In this document: piece after piece, positions 10,234-18,852 of the stretch
How the letters are laid out: each line of letters starts with the position of its first letter
Numbering within the stretch: the stretch's first letter is position 1
From: Desulfobacula toluolica Tol2
GTDB lineage: Bacteria; Desulfobacterota; Desulfobacteria; Desulfobacterales; Desulfobacteraceae
Reading direction: 5' to 3'
Length of the DNA: 64,000 nucleotides
NCBI RefSeq assembly: GCF_000307105.1
Contig: NC_018645.1
Coordinates: forward strand, 1,128,578 to 1,192,577
Program-made: the position numbers and the translations under genes
The notes under the pieces: generated by a model
Database searches by the model: none
Told to the model about the DNA's origin: nothing
What the model saw: only the letters and a program-made list of their open reading frames with translations

Positions 10234-12396
10234 ATGGGCAATAAGAAAGAAATTCCGGATAATTCTGAACTCAGGCAAAGAGCCGAAAAGGCATTGAAAG
10301 TATCATCTGTTAACAATGACTGCCCTGTTGAATTTTCTCCTGATGAAATGAAGACTCTGATTCATGATCTTGAGGTTCATCAAATCGAACTGGAAATGCA
10401 GAACGATGAACTGAGAAGATTCCAGGCGGAATTGTACACTGAACGAGCTCGCTATTTTGACTTGTACAATATGGCCCCGGTAGGCTTTTTTAGCATCAAC
10501 GAGCAGAAGCTGATCTTTGAATGCAATCTCACCGCTGCCAAAATGCTGGGAACAACCCGGAGTACTATTGTCAAACAGCCTGTCACCCGGTTTATCCTGA
10601 AAGAAGATCAAGACATATACTATCTGCATAACAAACAGCTTTTTGAAACCGATGTTCCGCAGGAGTGTGATCTCAGGATGCTGAAAAATAACGGCTCGGC
10701 AATTTGGGTGCGCTTGGCAACAACCGTTGTGCAGAATTCCGAAGGCATCACATCAAGGCGAATGGTGATGAGCGACATCACCGAGCGCAAAAAGGTTGAA
10801 AATATCCTGAAGGAAAGGGAAACTTTTCTTAAAACGCTGATCAATGCGATACCCATACCGGTTTTCTATAAAGACAAAAAGGGTCGATATCTTGAATTCA
10901 ACGAAGCGTTTGAAGTTTTTTTTGGGAAAAAGAGGGAAGATCTGATAGGCAAGTCCGTATTTGATATCAGCCCAAGGCATTTGGCGGAAAAATATACTGC
11001 ACAAGACAATGAGCTGTTTGCGATCGGTGGTAAACAGCAATACGAATCTCAGGTCAAAAATACAAATGGCAAACTGCGGGATGTGATCTTCAGCACATCT
11101 GTTGTTCCGGGCAACAAGGGCTCTTTTATCGGCCTGATCGGAGCAATATTGGATATCACGGACCGAAAGAGAGATGAAGAAGATATCAGTAATTTACGCA
11201 ATTATCTTTCCAATATTATCGACTCCATGCCCTCGGTGATAATCGGAGTGGACAAAGATGGTCGAGTGAACCAATGGAACCATAAAGCACAAATAATAAC
11301 AGGGATATCAAAAGAATCAGCAAAAGGACAATTATTTGAAAAAGCCTTCCCGCTTCTTTCAAGTGAGTCAGAGCGTTTAAAACAAGCCATTAGCATGAGG
11401 AAAATATGCTCAAATCCACGGCAGTTCAGAAAAGAGGAAGATCAGGTAATATTTGAAAATATCACCATCTATCCTTTGACGGCTAACGGGCGGGCAGGTG
11501 CGGTTGTCAGGGTTGATGATGTTACGGAACAAGTTAAATTGGAAGAAATGATGGTTCAGTCAGAGAAGATGCTTTCTCTTGGCGGCTTTTCAGCCGCTAT
11601 GGCCCATGAGATCAATAATCCTTTGGCCGGTGTTATCCAAAATACAAATGTATTGTCAAATCGATTAACCATGAAGGATATGCCTGCCAATATAAAAGCG
11701 GCGGAATCATCCGGAACAACAATGGAAGCTATTCATGAATTCATGCATGCCCGTAAAGTTCCCCGAATGCTTGAGGCGATAACAGAATCGGGTTTAAGAA
11801 TTGCTGATATAGTGAGAAATATCCTGAGTTTTTCACGAAAAAGCGACTCTTTTTTTTCAACTCATAACCCAAAAGTTCTTATGGAAAAAATTTTGGCATT
11901 GGCTTCATCAGGCTATGATTTAAAGAAAAAATTTGACTTTAAATCCATTGTTATTGAAAAAAAGTATGAAAAGGATCTGCCAGTGATTGTCTGTAGAGGA
12001 AGTGAAATTCAGCAGGTTTTATTGAATGTTTTTAATAATGGTGCATATGCCATGTTTGAAAAACAATTTTCAGAAAAGGATTATCAACCAAAATTTTGTC
12101 TCAAGCTTTCAGAAGAAAGAGAATTCAATATGCTACGGATTGAAGTTAAAGATAATGGGCCTGGGATTGATAAAGAGACTTGTAAAAGGATTTTTGAACC
12201 TTTTTTTACAACAAAACCGATTGGTTCTGGTACGGGTCTTGGCTTGTCTGTCTCTTATTTTATCATAACCAAGAATCACAATGGAACAATGGAAGTTGAA
12301 TCTGAATTAGGAAAAGGCACTAATTTTATAATTCGTCTGCCGATGGGCGCTTGCAGCATCAAAGACAAACATCTGTTCGGCCTCGGAGAATTTTAA
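10234..12396 (+). CDS. PAS-domain sensor histidine kinase
   Basis: This is a soluble histidine kinase of about 720 aa. An N-terminal helical segment (FSPDEMKTLIHDLEVHQIEL) precedes three PAS domains. The HisKA box AAMAHEINNPLAG holds the phospho-His and is followed by a roughly 50-residue insertion before GLRIADIVRNILSFSRKS. The HATPase_c domain has N, G1 and G2 boxes (NVFNNGAYAMF, DNGPGIDKE, GSGTGLGLSV). No membrane segment is seen. The ATG at 10234 is preferred to an upstream TTG inside the previous gene. It is co-transcribed with the CheB-CheR fusion, which probably supplies its input. No cognate receiver gene is adjacent. Confidence 0.88.
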   Translation: MGNKKEIPDNSELRQRAEKALKVSSVNNDCPVEFSPDEMKTLIHDLEVHQIELEMQNDELRRFQAELYTERARYFDLYNMAPVGFFSINEQKLIFECNLTAAKMLGTTRSTIVKQPVTRFILKEDQDIYYLHNKQLFETDVPQECDLRMLKNNGSAIWVRLATTVVQNSEGITSRRMVMSDITERKKVENILKERETFLKTLINAIPIPVFYKDKKGRYLEFNEAFEVFFGKKREDLIGKSVFDISPRHLAEKYTAQDNELFAIGGKQQYESQVKNTNGKLRDVIFSTSVVPGNKGSFIGLIGAILDITDRKRDEEDISNLRNYLSNIIDSMPSVIIGVDKDGRVNQWNHKAQIITGISKESAKGQLFEKAFPLLSSESERLKQAISMRKICSNPRQFRKEEDQVIFENITIYPLTANGRAGAVVRVDDVTEQVKLEEMMVQSEKMLSLGGFSAAMAHEINNPLAGVIQNTNVLSNRLTMKDMPANIKAAESSGTTMEAIHEFMHARKVPRMLEAITESGLRIADIVRNILSFSRKSDSFFSTHNPKVLMEKILALASSGYDLKKKFDFKSIVIEKKYEKDLPVIVCRGSEIQQVLLNVFNNGAYAMFEKQFSEKDYQPKFCLKLSEEREFNMLRIEVKDNGPGIDKETCKRIFEPFFTTKPIGSGTGLGLSVSYFIITKNHNGTMEVESELGKGTNFIIRLPMGACSIKDKHLFGLGEF

Positions 12397-12423
12397 AGTA
12401 TAACAACTGCACACCGCAGCAGG

Positions 12424-12615
12424 TTATTTGCCAATGTGAAATCCTTGAAAGAAATCAAACACGCCGAACAGGTTGCACACCCATAGTGCTACAGCAACCA
12501 CCATGACGATGTTCAGGATCTGCTTGATCTTCCTGTCCATCGGGATATAAGCATTTACAACCCACAGCAGTGCCCCGATAATTGCTAAAGTGATTACGAA
12601 CTGCATAAGATCCAT
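12424..12615 (-). CDS. Thivi_2564-type small membrane protein
   Basis: This 63-aa protein starts at the ATG at 12615, which has GGGAG 8 nt upstream; a start 33 nt earlier is less likely. It has two hydrophobic helices (MQFVITLAIIGALLWVVNAY and ILNIVMVVAVALWVCNLFGV) joined by a short basic loop with PMDRKIKQ. The pattern matches small bacterial inner-membrane proteins named after Thivi_2564, whose role is unknown. It converges on the histidine kinase gene, with 27 bp between the stops. A decayed copy of its central part lies at 14812-14842. Confidence 0.7.
   Translation of the reverse strand: MDLMQFVITLAIIGALLWVVNAYIPMDRKIKQILNIVMVVAVALWVCNLFGVFDFFQGFHIGK
12509..12539. repeat. 31-bp segment duplicated at 14812-14842
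   Basis: This stretch inside the Thivi_2564-type gene matches 14812-14842 at 29 of 31 bases in the same orientation. It encodes the MDRKIKQILNI segment. The distant copy has lost the rest of the gene. Confidence 0.8.
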
Positions 12616-12736
12616 GATCTGTTCTCCCTTTGTTAAATTGATATTCAATGGTTACAATCAAAATTCATTATTTGACTTGTCAGGGTCAGGGAAAAGGTCC
12701 AAAAGACATAGTGCCCCAAAAAGACCTTCGTGCCGG

Positions 12737-12780
12737 TATTTTCCTGTCCTGCGCTAAAACGATACCGTGAACTGTTTTAA
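12737..12780 (-). pseudogene. Decayed fragment of the acyl-CoA ligase GNAT domain
   Basis: This intergenic stretch matches 14990-15033, inside the GNAT domain of the ligase gene, at roughly 90 percent of bases. On the minus strand it encodes VHGIVLAQDRKI, against VHGIVLAQNRNM in the intact gene, and then degenerates. It has no start and is not a functional gene. With the duplicated Thivi_2564 segment it indicates an old local duplication followed by decay. Confidence 0.65.
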
Positions 12781-12788
12781 ATGTCTGT

Positions 12789-14015
12789 CTATTTTACAGG
12801 ATAAATCTCAACACGTCGGTTCAATGCCCGGCCTTTATCTGTCTTGTTGGAAGCTACCGGTTTGGAAAATGCAAATCCCTGGCAAGCCAACCGGTTTTTC
12901 TCTATCCCCTTGTTTGTAAGATATGTCTTTACTGCCTCGGCACGTCTCAGGGACAGGACATCATTATAGGCTTTGGTTCCAATATTGTCTGTATGACCAT
13001 TGATGTTAATAAAAACTTCAGGATTGTTTTTTAAAAATTCTGCAATATTGTCAAGGAACTCAAAGGCCGAGGGTTTGACAACAGCTTTATCAAAATCAAA
13101 ATAGGCCTCATCAATCACCCAGGCACCTTGTGCATTCAAAGTTTCGGTTATGGCTGGGGCAGGCTTCTGTGTTACAGGAGGACATCCGTCAGCATTTACC
13201 ATGGTTCCATGAGGGGTTCCCGGACATTTGTCCATATTATCCGTAACGCCGTCATTGTCACTGTCTTTGGGAGCCATCGGCCTAATTGTTTTTTGAGTAA
13301 GGAAAACATCTTTGACAAACCGTGCCATGCCGTCACCTGTCAAAAGCGTATCCGCATTTGTGGCAAATCCGCATTCACCCATACCGGAGATTTTTTCCAT
13401 GAGATCTGTTCCTTTGTTATTATCCCCAATAATGACAGGATAATAGCAAAGTCCTGGGCCCAGCTGATTCTTAAGTGCCTGAGCCGCTGCCAGGGTTATG
13501 GAATGCCCCATTCCGTATGCTTCCTGGCCGTCACTGATAATAACCATTGCGGTTTTGCCGGAAACGCCATTGAGATCCTGCCCGGCTTCAGTCAAAGCCG
13601 AATGCATGGGACTTGTTCCTCCAGAGGTTTTTATCAGATTCAGCTTTTCTTTCAGTGCCTTTGTGGAATAGGGTTCCATGCCGTAAAAAAGAACCGTATT
13701 TTTTTCAGATACAGCCTTGTCATGACCAAAAGATCTAAGGCCTCCGTTTTGCAACAGTTCCGGCAGGGTCAGATTCAGGCGGTTTATTATTTCAAGGGCA
13801 ATGATAAATTTTTTATTCCCCATGTAATCATCATCCATAGAGCTTGATGCATCCATAATAATCAAAAAATTATCCACGGCAGAAGCATATTCGTTTGAAT
13901 CAAATTGGGTTGCGGTAAAGTCCGGAATAGAATGAACCTGCTGTCGGGCATAACACCCGAACAGGAACAAAGTTCCCAATAATAACGGAATTATTTTCAT
14001 ACTGAATACTTTCAT
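12789..14015 (-). CDS. Outer-membrane lipoprotein with VWA and OmpA C-terminal domains
   Basis: The 408-aa precursor has a lipoprotein signal (MKVFSMKIIPLLLGTLFLFG followed by Cys-21). A von Willebrand A domain (about 45-240) has the MIDAS pattern DASSSMD and a TSGGTSPM segment. A short thrombospondin-type calcium repeat (DSDNDGVTDNMDKCPGTPHG) links it to an OmpA-type peptidoglycan-binding domain (about 300-408) with NINGHTDNIGTKAYNDVLSL and RRAEAVKTYL. It is probably anchored in the outer membrane and bound to peptidoglycan. The ATG follows AAGGAG at 8 nt. Family members act in envelope integrity or adhesion; the specific role is unknown. Confidence 0.88.
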   Translation of the reverse strand: MKVFSMKIIPLLLGTLFLFGCYARQQVHSIPDFTATQFDSNEYASAVDNFLIIMDASSSMDDDYMGNKKFIIALEIINRLNLTLPELLQNGGLRSFGHDKAVSEKNTVLFYGMEPYSTKALKEKLNLIKTSGGTSPMHSALTEAGQDLNGVSGKTAMVIISDGQEAYGMGHSITLAAAQALKNQLGPGLCYYPVIIGDNNKGTDLMEKISGMGECGFATNADTLLTGDGMARFVKDVFLTQKTIRPMAPKDSDNDGVTDNMDKCPGTPHGTMVNADGCPPVTQKPAPAITETLNAQGAWVIDEAYFDFDKAVVKPSAFEFLDNIAEFLKNNPEVFININGHTDNIGTKAYNDVLSLRRAEAVKTYLTNKGIEKNRLACQGFAFSKPVASNKTDKGRALNRRVEIYPVK

Positions 14016-14213
14016 GGTGATTCTCCTTTTTATGTTGTTTTCTTTATTTTACAGATCTGATATTAATCTATAGATTAAGAAATTGCAGTCTGTTTGCAGG
14101 TTAATTAAATGTGCAAAGATTCCCATCAGCAATATTCCTCATTTTTATTCTATGTGTTCTTTGGCTGTTTCCAGAGCAAGTTTTTCATCCTTTTACAGAC
14201 ATCGTAACTTTAT

Positions 14214-14399
14214 TCAGATTTTTTTTTCATGCTCGCCATGTGTCCCGTGAGAAAAATTCAATCGGGCAATCCGCATACCGACTGCAATCAATTTGCGAAT
14301 CATCCCGGGTGTGTCACTGATGGTGCAGACGATTTTTATTTTGGGTATGGTAAGTACCTGACCAAAATTAATTCGGTATTTTTGATTTCGATTTAACAT
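14214..14399 (-). pseudogene. Truncated pyruvate kinase N-terminus
   Basis: This 61-codon frame reads KIKIVCTISDTPGMIRKL and then AVGMRIARLNFSHGTHGEH. That is the start of pyruvate kinase (KIVCTIGP...MLxKLIxAGMxVARLNFSHG). It is a few residues short after CTIS and stops directly after GEHEKKI, next to a nine-A run. None of the three frames downstream continues the family sequence, so more than 85 percent of the gene is missing. Its ATG overlaps the stop of the BON gene (TAATG). It could still be translated as a short peptide, but it cannot be an enzyme. Confidence 0.75.
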
Positions 14400-14716
14400 T
14401 AATTTTTGATGACAAGGCTGTTTTTAACCGATTGAACGCCCCTTACCGAGCGTGCGACTTCCACCGCTCTGGCAGAGGCCTTGGCTGAATTTACAAACCC
14501 GCTCAGCTGTACCACTCCCTTGAAAGTTTCAACATTGATCTGGAGTACCTTGAGTTCAGGGTCATTAAATATTTTTGTCTTGACCTTGGTGGTCAGCACG
14601 CTGTCATCTATATATTCGCCTGTGCTTTCCTTTTGATATGTTCCGGCACACCCGGCAACAAAGACAAACAGAAACAGTCCGATGAAAAAACATCTGATGA
14701 AATTTAAATTTCTCAT
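14399..14716 (-). CDS. BON-domain lipoprotein
   Basis: This 105-aa precursor starts at the ATG at 14716, which has GGGAGGAATT directly upstream. The signal peptide ends in a lipobox (FLFVFVAGCAG). One BON domain follows, with the typical DDSVLTTKVKTKIFNDPELK and VVQLSGFVNSAKASARAVEV. BON proteins such as OsmY and Kbp-like proteins bind membranes or other envelope components and are often stress-induced. The gene sits between stress-type genes and gene debris. A pyruvate-kinase fragment overlaps its stop codon. Confidence 0.85.
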   Translation of the reverse strand: MRNLNFIRCFFIGLFLFVFVAGCAGTYQKESTGEYIDDSVLTTKVKTKIFNDPELKVLQINVETFKGVVQLSGFVNSAKASARAVEVARSVRGVQSVKNSLVIKN

Positions 14717-14811
14717 AATTCCTCCCTTAAATAGTATGATTCTTTTTTTGCGATTCCCGGAATCCTTTTTCCGGGCGGTTTTTTGGCTCTCACAGTGTTT
14801 ATATTTCAATA

Positions 14812-14842
14812 ATATTCAGAATCTGCTTGATCTTCCTGTCCA
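14812..14842 (-). pseudogene. Remnant of a Thivi_2564-type gene
   Basis: On the minus strand this stretch encodes LDRKIKQILNI and then runs into a stop a few codons later, copying the centre of the gene at 12424-12615. Neither hydrophobic helix is complete. It lies between the BON gene and the acyl-CoA ligase gene, in the same order relative to GNAT sequence as the scraps at 12509-12780. Confidence 0.6.
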
Positions 14843-14892
14843 ATCGTAAAAAACCATCCGTTATGGCAATATAGGTTTTTCTCCCAGAAATA

Positions 14893-17562
14893 TCATGATA
14901 CGTTATCTCCCAGATGGATGACCAGTTGATTGTCGCTGGAGCCAGGCTCCCTGCTGATGTCAAACCCCAGTTTTTTCCCCAGCGCCAGCATATTCCTGTT
15001 CTGCGCTAAAACGATGCCGTGAACTTTTTTTAATCCATGTTTTTGAGCAATAGACAGACATTTTTTCAACAGGTTTGAACCAATGCCCTTGCCTTGCCAG
15101 GTATCTCCCACCAGAATGGCAAATTCACCGGTCTCTCCATCTGGTTCATTGATGATTCTGGCTACCCCCAGCAGGATATCGGTTTGAGCATCTTCATCCA
15201 GGGCGACCAAGGCAATCTCTCGATCATAGTCAATCTGGGTGAACCGGGCCAGAAGCTTGGGCTTTAACTCTTTTAATCTTCCGAAAAAACGGAAATAAAT
15301 CGTTGTAGGGGTAAGTTTTTTGAATAATTCCGTAAAAATAGGGGCGTCCTCCGGCTTGACCGGCCGAATAAAAATTCTGCGGCCGTCGCTGCTTCTCATA
15401 TGAGACTCATTTTCTTCAGGGTATGGACCGATGACCAGATGCAGGGAGGACGGCACATCAATGGGGGAAATCCGTATTCTTGCATCCACTGCTGCAGGAC
15501 TGCCGTCCTTGATCAGAACAGGATTCATGTCCAGTTCGGCAATTTGAGGGAAATCAATCAGAAGTTGGGAGAGCCGGATGATCATTTCTTCGAGTTTTTC
15601 CATGTCTGCGGCCGGCCGGTTCCGAAATCCTTTTAATAACGCATATACTTTGGTTTCCTGCATGAGGTGCCGGGCAAGAAGGCGATTCATGGGAGGAAGC
15701 CCGAGAGACCTGTCTTTTAAGGCTTCGGTATAAATTCCGCCCATTCCGAACAGGATCACCGGGCCGAAATTGGGGTCACGCTTGGCACCCAATAAAATTT
15801 CAAAATCAGGGTTAGGCAAATAGGGCTGGATTGTTACGCCTTCAATTTTTGCATCAGGGTTATACCTGGCGGCTGAGGAAATAATCCGGTTGTAGGCTTG
15901 GGAAACATCTTTATCGCTCCGCAAATCAAGCTGGACACCGCCGGCATCGGTTTTGTGAATGATATCGGGGGACATGATTTTCATTACCAGGGGGAATCCT
16001 GTTTCCCGGCCGATACTCAAAGCCTCTGATTCTGTCTTTGCAGTTTTTATCCTGATCATGGGCATGCCATATGCCCTGAGAATTTCTGCGGCATCTGCTT
16101 CGGGTATGAAATCTGTTACTCCGGTGATAAGACTGCTGGCTTTTTCAGGGTCAAAATCCATATTCCCGATTATTTTGGGAGGAACTTCCAAAAGCATTTC
16201 AAGATTTTTCGCATATTCAACCATATATAAAAACGCCCGAACCGCCCGTTCCGGAGTATCATAGGTCGGAATCCCGGCTTCATTCAGCGCATTAACAGCC
16301 GCCTCTATTTGTTTGCCGCCCATCCAGCAGGCAAAGACCGGATATTTGCGGCTGCTAAAGGCACTGATAAGAGCTTGGGCCACTGAAAGCGGATCAGTCA
16401 CGGCCTGGGGTGCCAGAATAACCAGGATGCTATCCAGATTATTTGAATTAAAGCAGACCTCCATGGCTTGACCAAATCTTCGGGCAGATGCATCCCCAAG
16501 GATATCGATGGGGTTATCCCGGCTCCAGAAAGGCGGCAGGAACGCGTCAAATGCTGCCATGGTTTCAGGATCAAGTGCTCCAGGATTTTTTCCATACTTG
16601 GCAAGGGTGTCCGCCGCCATTACACCCGGACCTCCGCCATTGGTAAGAATTGCAAGCCTGGGGCCCATTGGAAGCGGTTGCTTGGCCATGAGCTCTGCAC
16701 AGTCAAAAAGCTCTTCAATAGACTCCACCCGCACGATGCCGGCACGCTTGAAGGCTGCGTCATAAACCGCATCTTCTCCTGCCATGGCACCTGTGTGAGA
16801 GGCTGCAGCCTTGGCACCTGCAGGACTCCTGCCGGATTTAAGCACAATAATGGGTTTCACACGGGACACCGAACGGGCAGCACTCATGAATTTGCGAACA
16901 TTTGTCAGGTTTTCAATATACAATAAAATGCTTTTTGTTGTTGGGTCATTACCGAGATAATCAATCATGTCTCCGAAATCGATATCCAGCATGGAACCGA
17001 TGCTGACAAAATGGCTGAATCCAATGCGCTCCTTAAAGGCCATATCCAGAATGGCTGAACAGATGGCACCGCTCTGGGAGACGAATCCCAGGTTCCCGGT
17101 CAGGGGCATTTCAGATGCAAAACTGGCATTCAGATTTATACCGGGCCGGAGAATTCCCATGCAATTGGGTCCCAGTATTCGAAGCCCGCCGGCAGAGGCG
17201 GCATGTTGTATCTTGGTTTCTATCTCTCTGCCCTGTTTGCCGATTTCCTTTCCTCCTGCAGAGATAATGATCGCGCTCCTTACCTTTTTTTCAATACAGT
17301 CATGCACTATATCAATGGTGCTGTGAATGGGTGTGGCTATAATGGCAAGGTCTACCTCTGTATCAAGATCGCGAATGGATTGAACACATTCATGTTCGTG
17401 CAGTGTCTTATGTTTGGGATTCACCGGCAGCAAACTTCCGGAAAATCCCCCGCAGATAAGGTTTTTCATCAATGCATTGCCAATGGTTCCAGGCGTTTCA
17501 CTGGCACCCACCACTGCGATCCTGTGTGGATCAAAGAGGTTTTTCAGGTTATATTGTCCCAT
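14893..17562 (-). CDS. NDP-forming acyl-CoA ligase fused to GNAT acetyltransferase
   Basis: The 889-aa fusion starts at the ATG at 17562, after a GAGGA site; an earlier in-frame start is rejected. The N-terminal CoA-binding domain has DPHRIAVVGASETPGTIG. A succinyl-CoA-ligase-like domain carries the phospho-His loop KAAASHTGAMAGEDAVYDAA. An ATP-grasp domain (about 480-700) has MKIMSPDIIHKTDAGGVQL and GMGGIYTEALKD. A C-terminal GNAT domain (about 725-880) has the acetyl-CoA loop GDTWQGKGIGSNLLKKCLSI. This architecture is that of Pat/YfiQ-type protein lysine acetyltransferases, which modify and regulate acyl-CoA synthetases. Whether the ligase half is catalytic here cannot be told from sequence. 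Confidence 0.87.
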   Translation of the reverse strand: MGQYNLKNLFDPHRIAVVGASETPGTIGNALMKNLICGGFSGSLLPVNPKHKTLHEHECVQSIRDLDTEVDLAIIATPIHSTIDIVHDCIEKKVRSAIIISAGGKEIGKQGREIETKIQHAASAGGLRILGPNCMGILRPGINLNASFASEMPLTGNLGFVSQSGAICSAILDMAFKERIGFSHFVSIGSMLDIDFGDMIDYLGNDPTTKSILLYIENLTNVRKFMSAARSVSRVKPIIVLKSGRSPAGAKAAASHTGAMAGEDAVYDAAFKRAGIVRVESIEELFDCAELMAKQPLPMGPRLAILTNGGGPGVMAADTLAKYGKNPGALDPETMAAFDAFLPPFWSRDNPIDILGDASARRFGQAMEVCFNSNNLDSILVILAPQAVTDPLSVAQALISAFSSRKYPVFACWMGGKQIEAAVNALNEAGIPTYDTPERAVRAFLYMVEYAKNLEMLLEVPPKIIGNMDFDPEKASSLITGVTDFIPEADAAEILRAYGMPMIRIKTAKTESEALSIGRETGFPLVMKIMSPDIIHKTDAGGVQLDLRSDKDVSQAYNRIISSAARYNPDAKIEGVTIQPYLPNPDFEILLGAKRDPNFGPVILFGMGGIYTEALKDRSLGLPPMNRLLARHLMQETKVYALLKGFRNRPAADMEKLEEMIIRLSQLLIDFPQIAELDMNPVLIKDGSPAAVDARIRISPIDVPSSLHLVIGPYPEENESHMRSSDGRRIFIRPVKPEDAPIFTELFKKLTPTTIYFRFFGRLKELKPKLLARFTQIDYDREIALVALDEDAQTDILLGVARIINEPDGETGEFAILVGDTWQGKGIGSNLLKKCLSIAQKHGLKKVHGIVLAQNRNMLALGKKLGFDISREPGSSDNQLVIHLGDNVS

Positions 17563-17614
17563 GTGTTCTTCCTCGTATAAATTATCAAAAAAAGGATGCT
17601 TAAAAAGACTACCC

Positions 17615-17629
17615 ACAATACTGCTGCCA
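17615..17629 (-). promoter_or_regulatory. Possible weak sigma-54-type promoter for the acyl-CoA ligase gene
   Basis: The minus strand reads TGGCAG-N5-TTGT about 50 nt upstream of the ligase ATG. The -24 GG and the spacing match the sigma-54 consensus, but the usual GC at -12 is GT. The evidence is weak on its own. The neighbouring operon has a perfect sigma-54 site. Confidence 0.3.
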
Positions 17630-17743
17630 ATACTTTTTTATTGTATTTTCATTGAAAAGGGTTGAATGCAATGCTTTCATATCTTTTCTACTGCAAACGC
17701 CCTTACGATGGTGCCATCAAAAGGGCGTTCGAGGGCAAAGGTC

Positions 17744-17823
17744 TTATTTGACCAATATTTCTCTTGGTTTTGCTTCAAGTGCCTTGCGCAGTGTCAAAGA
17801 CAGTACCCCTTCCTTCTTAATAA
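17744..17823 (-). pseudogene. Hsp20 (alpha-crystallin) C-terminal remnant
   Basis: Directly downstream of the SPFH gene the minus strand reads KKEGVLSLTLRKALEAKPRE and ends ILVK-stop. Small heat-shock proteins end in the same way (GVLTLTLPK...EAKPKxIxVK). Nothing of the rest of an alpha-crystallin domain is visible, and no start codon fits. This appears to be the tail of a deleted hsp20 gene. The sequence just after its stop (TCAAATAAGACCTTT) recurs at 23611-23626. Confidence 0.5.
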
Positions 17824-17826
17824 ATT

Positions 17827-18852
17827 TTAATTTTTTGACAAAGCCTTTACCCCCAAAGTTTCAATCAACCGATTGATGTTTGTGGTTTTCAGGTTCATTC
17901 CCCCCTCGGACACCGGCAGCAGTATGATCCGTTTTCCTTCAAGCGCTTCGGCTATTTTCAATTTCACTATGATCTCGCCGCCTTCTCCTGCCAGGGCGTT
18001 GTTCATTTCCCGGATGCCTTTGGCTTCGGCAATCCCTTCTGCTTCAATGGCCTGGGCAAGAAGCTGCTGCTGCTCCTGGTAAACATCAGCCTCAATCTTG
18101 TCCTTAAGGTATTGGCCGTCAGCATCTGCAACCATCTTATTGACCTCGCCCCTGGCTTCTTCCAGTTTTCGCTTGTATTCTTCAAGTGCTGCGTGCTGGG
18201 CGGATTTGTTTTTCTCCACCTGCTGATCAGCCACTTTCTTGTCCTCTATTGCCTTTGTGTATTCCGCGTTGAACCGGTAGTCGTTGGTGAGCACTTTTTC
18301 CACAACAATTCCCATGGGTCCAAGGATTTTGTCCAATGCTGCTTTGGCCTTGTTAGACTGAGTTTCCCTGGCCTCTGCAACATAAAAGGCTTCTGTTTTA
18401 AGCTCCCCGAAAATATCCCTTGGTTTGCTTCTGGCAACGGTCCTGACAATGGTATCCCGCAAAATGGTATCGTCCCTTGCTACATACTGAAGAATATAAG
18501 GGGCCTTTGCGGCATCAATACGGTAGGCAATGATCACGTCAAGGCTGATATCATTTCCGTCGGTTGTTTTAAATAACAGGTCATCCTGACTTCTGCGGTC
18601 TCCACGGGTTTTGGAGAACGTCATCTCCAGATTCTGCAGCTTGGTGTCAAACACATGCCAATCATTGATAAACGGCAGAAAAAAATAGGTGGAACCCTGG
18701 GCATATACCCGGTTTTCCACGCCTTTGGGCGCAAACAGTCCGATTTTACGGCTCCTGACCCCCACCTCGGTTTCTCCTGTGGTATGAGGCATACAGCCGG
18801 TGAAAGTAAATAAAAGGATCAGGTATATGAATAAAATTAACAAGCGGTTCAT
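17827..18852 (-). CDS. SPFH/prohibitin-domain lipoprotein
   Basis: The 341-aa precursor has a lipoprotein-type signal (FIYLILLFTFTGC). An SPFH domain (about 30-210) has GSTYFFLPFINDWHVFDTKL and RSQDDLLFKTTDGNDISLDV. A long charged helix (about 215-290) follows, typical of stomatin/prohibitin/HflK oligomers. SPFH proteins build membrane-associated rings that organise proteases or microdomains. Its ATG overlaps the stop of the next SPFH gene by 4 nt (ATGA), so the two are translationally coupled and probably form a hetero-oligomer. Confidence 0.85.
   Translation of the reverse strand: MNRLLILFIYLILLFTFTGCMPHTTGETEVGVRSRKIGLFAPKGVENRVYAQGSTYFFLPFINDWHVFDTKLQNLEMTFSKTRGDRRSQDDLLFKTTDGNDISLDVIIAYRIDAAKAPYILQYVARDDTILRDTIVRTVARSKPRDIFGELKTEAFYVAEARETQSNKAKAALDKILGPMGIVVEKVLTNDYRFNAEYTKAIEDKKVADQQVEKNKSAQHAALEEYKRKLEEARGEVNKMVADADGQYLKDKIEADVYQEQQQLLAQAIEAEGIAEAKGIREMNNALAGEGGEIIVKLKIAEALEGKRIILLPVSEGGMNLKTTNINRLIETLGVKALSKN

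Noticed and set aside
13128-13847. 239-codon open frame on the plus strand
   Set aside because: It lies opposite the VWA/OmpA lipoprotein gene, shows no domain and has low-complexity antisense composition.
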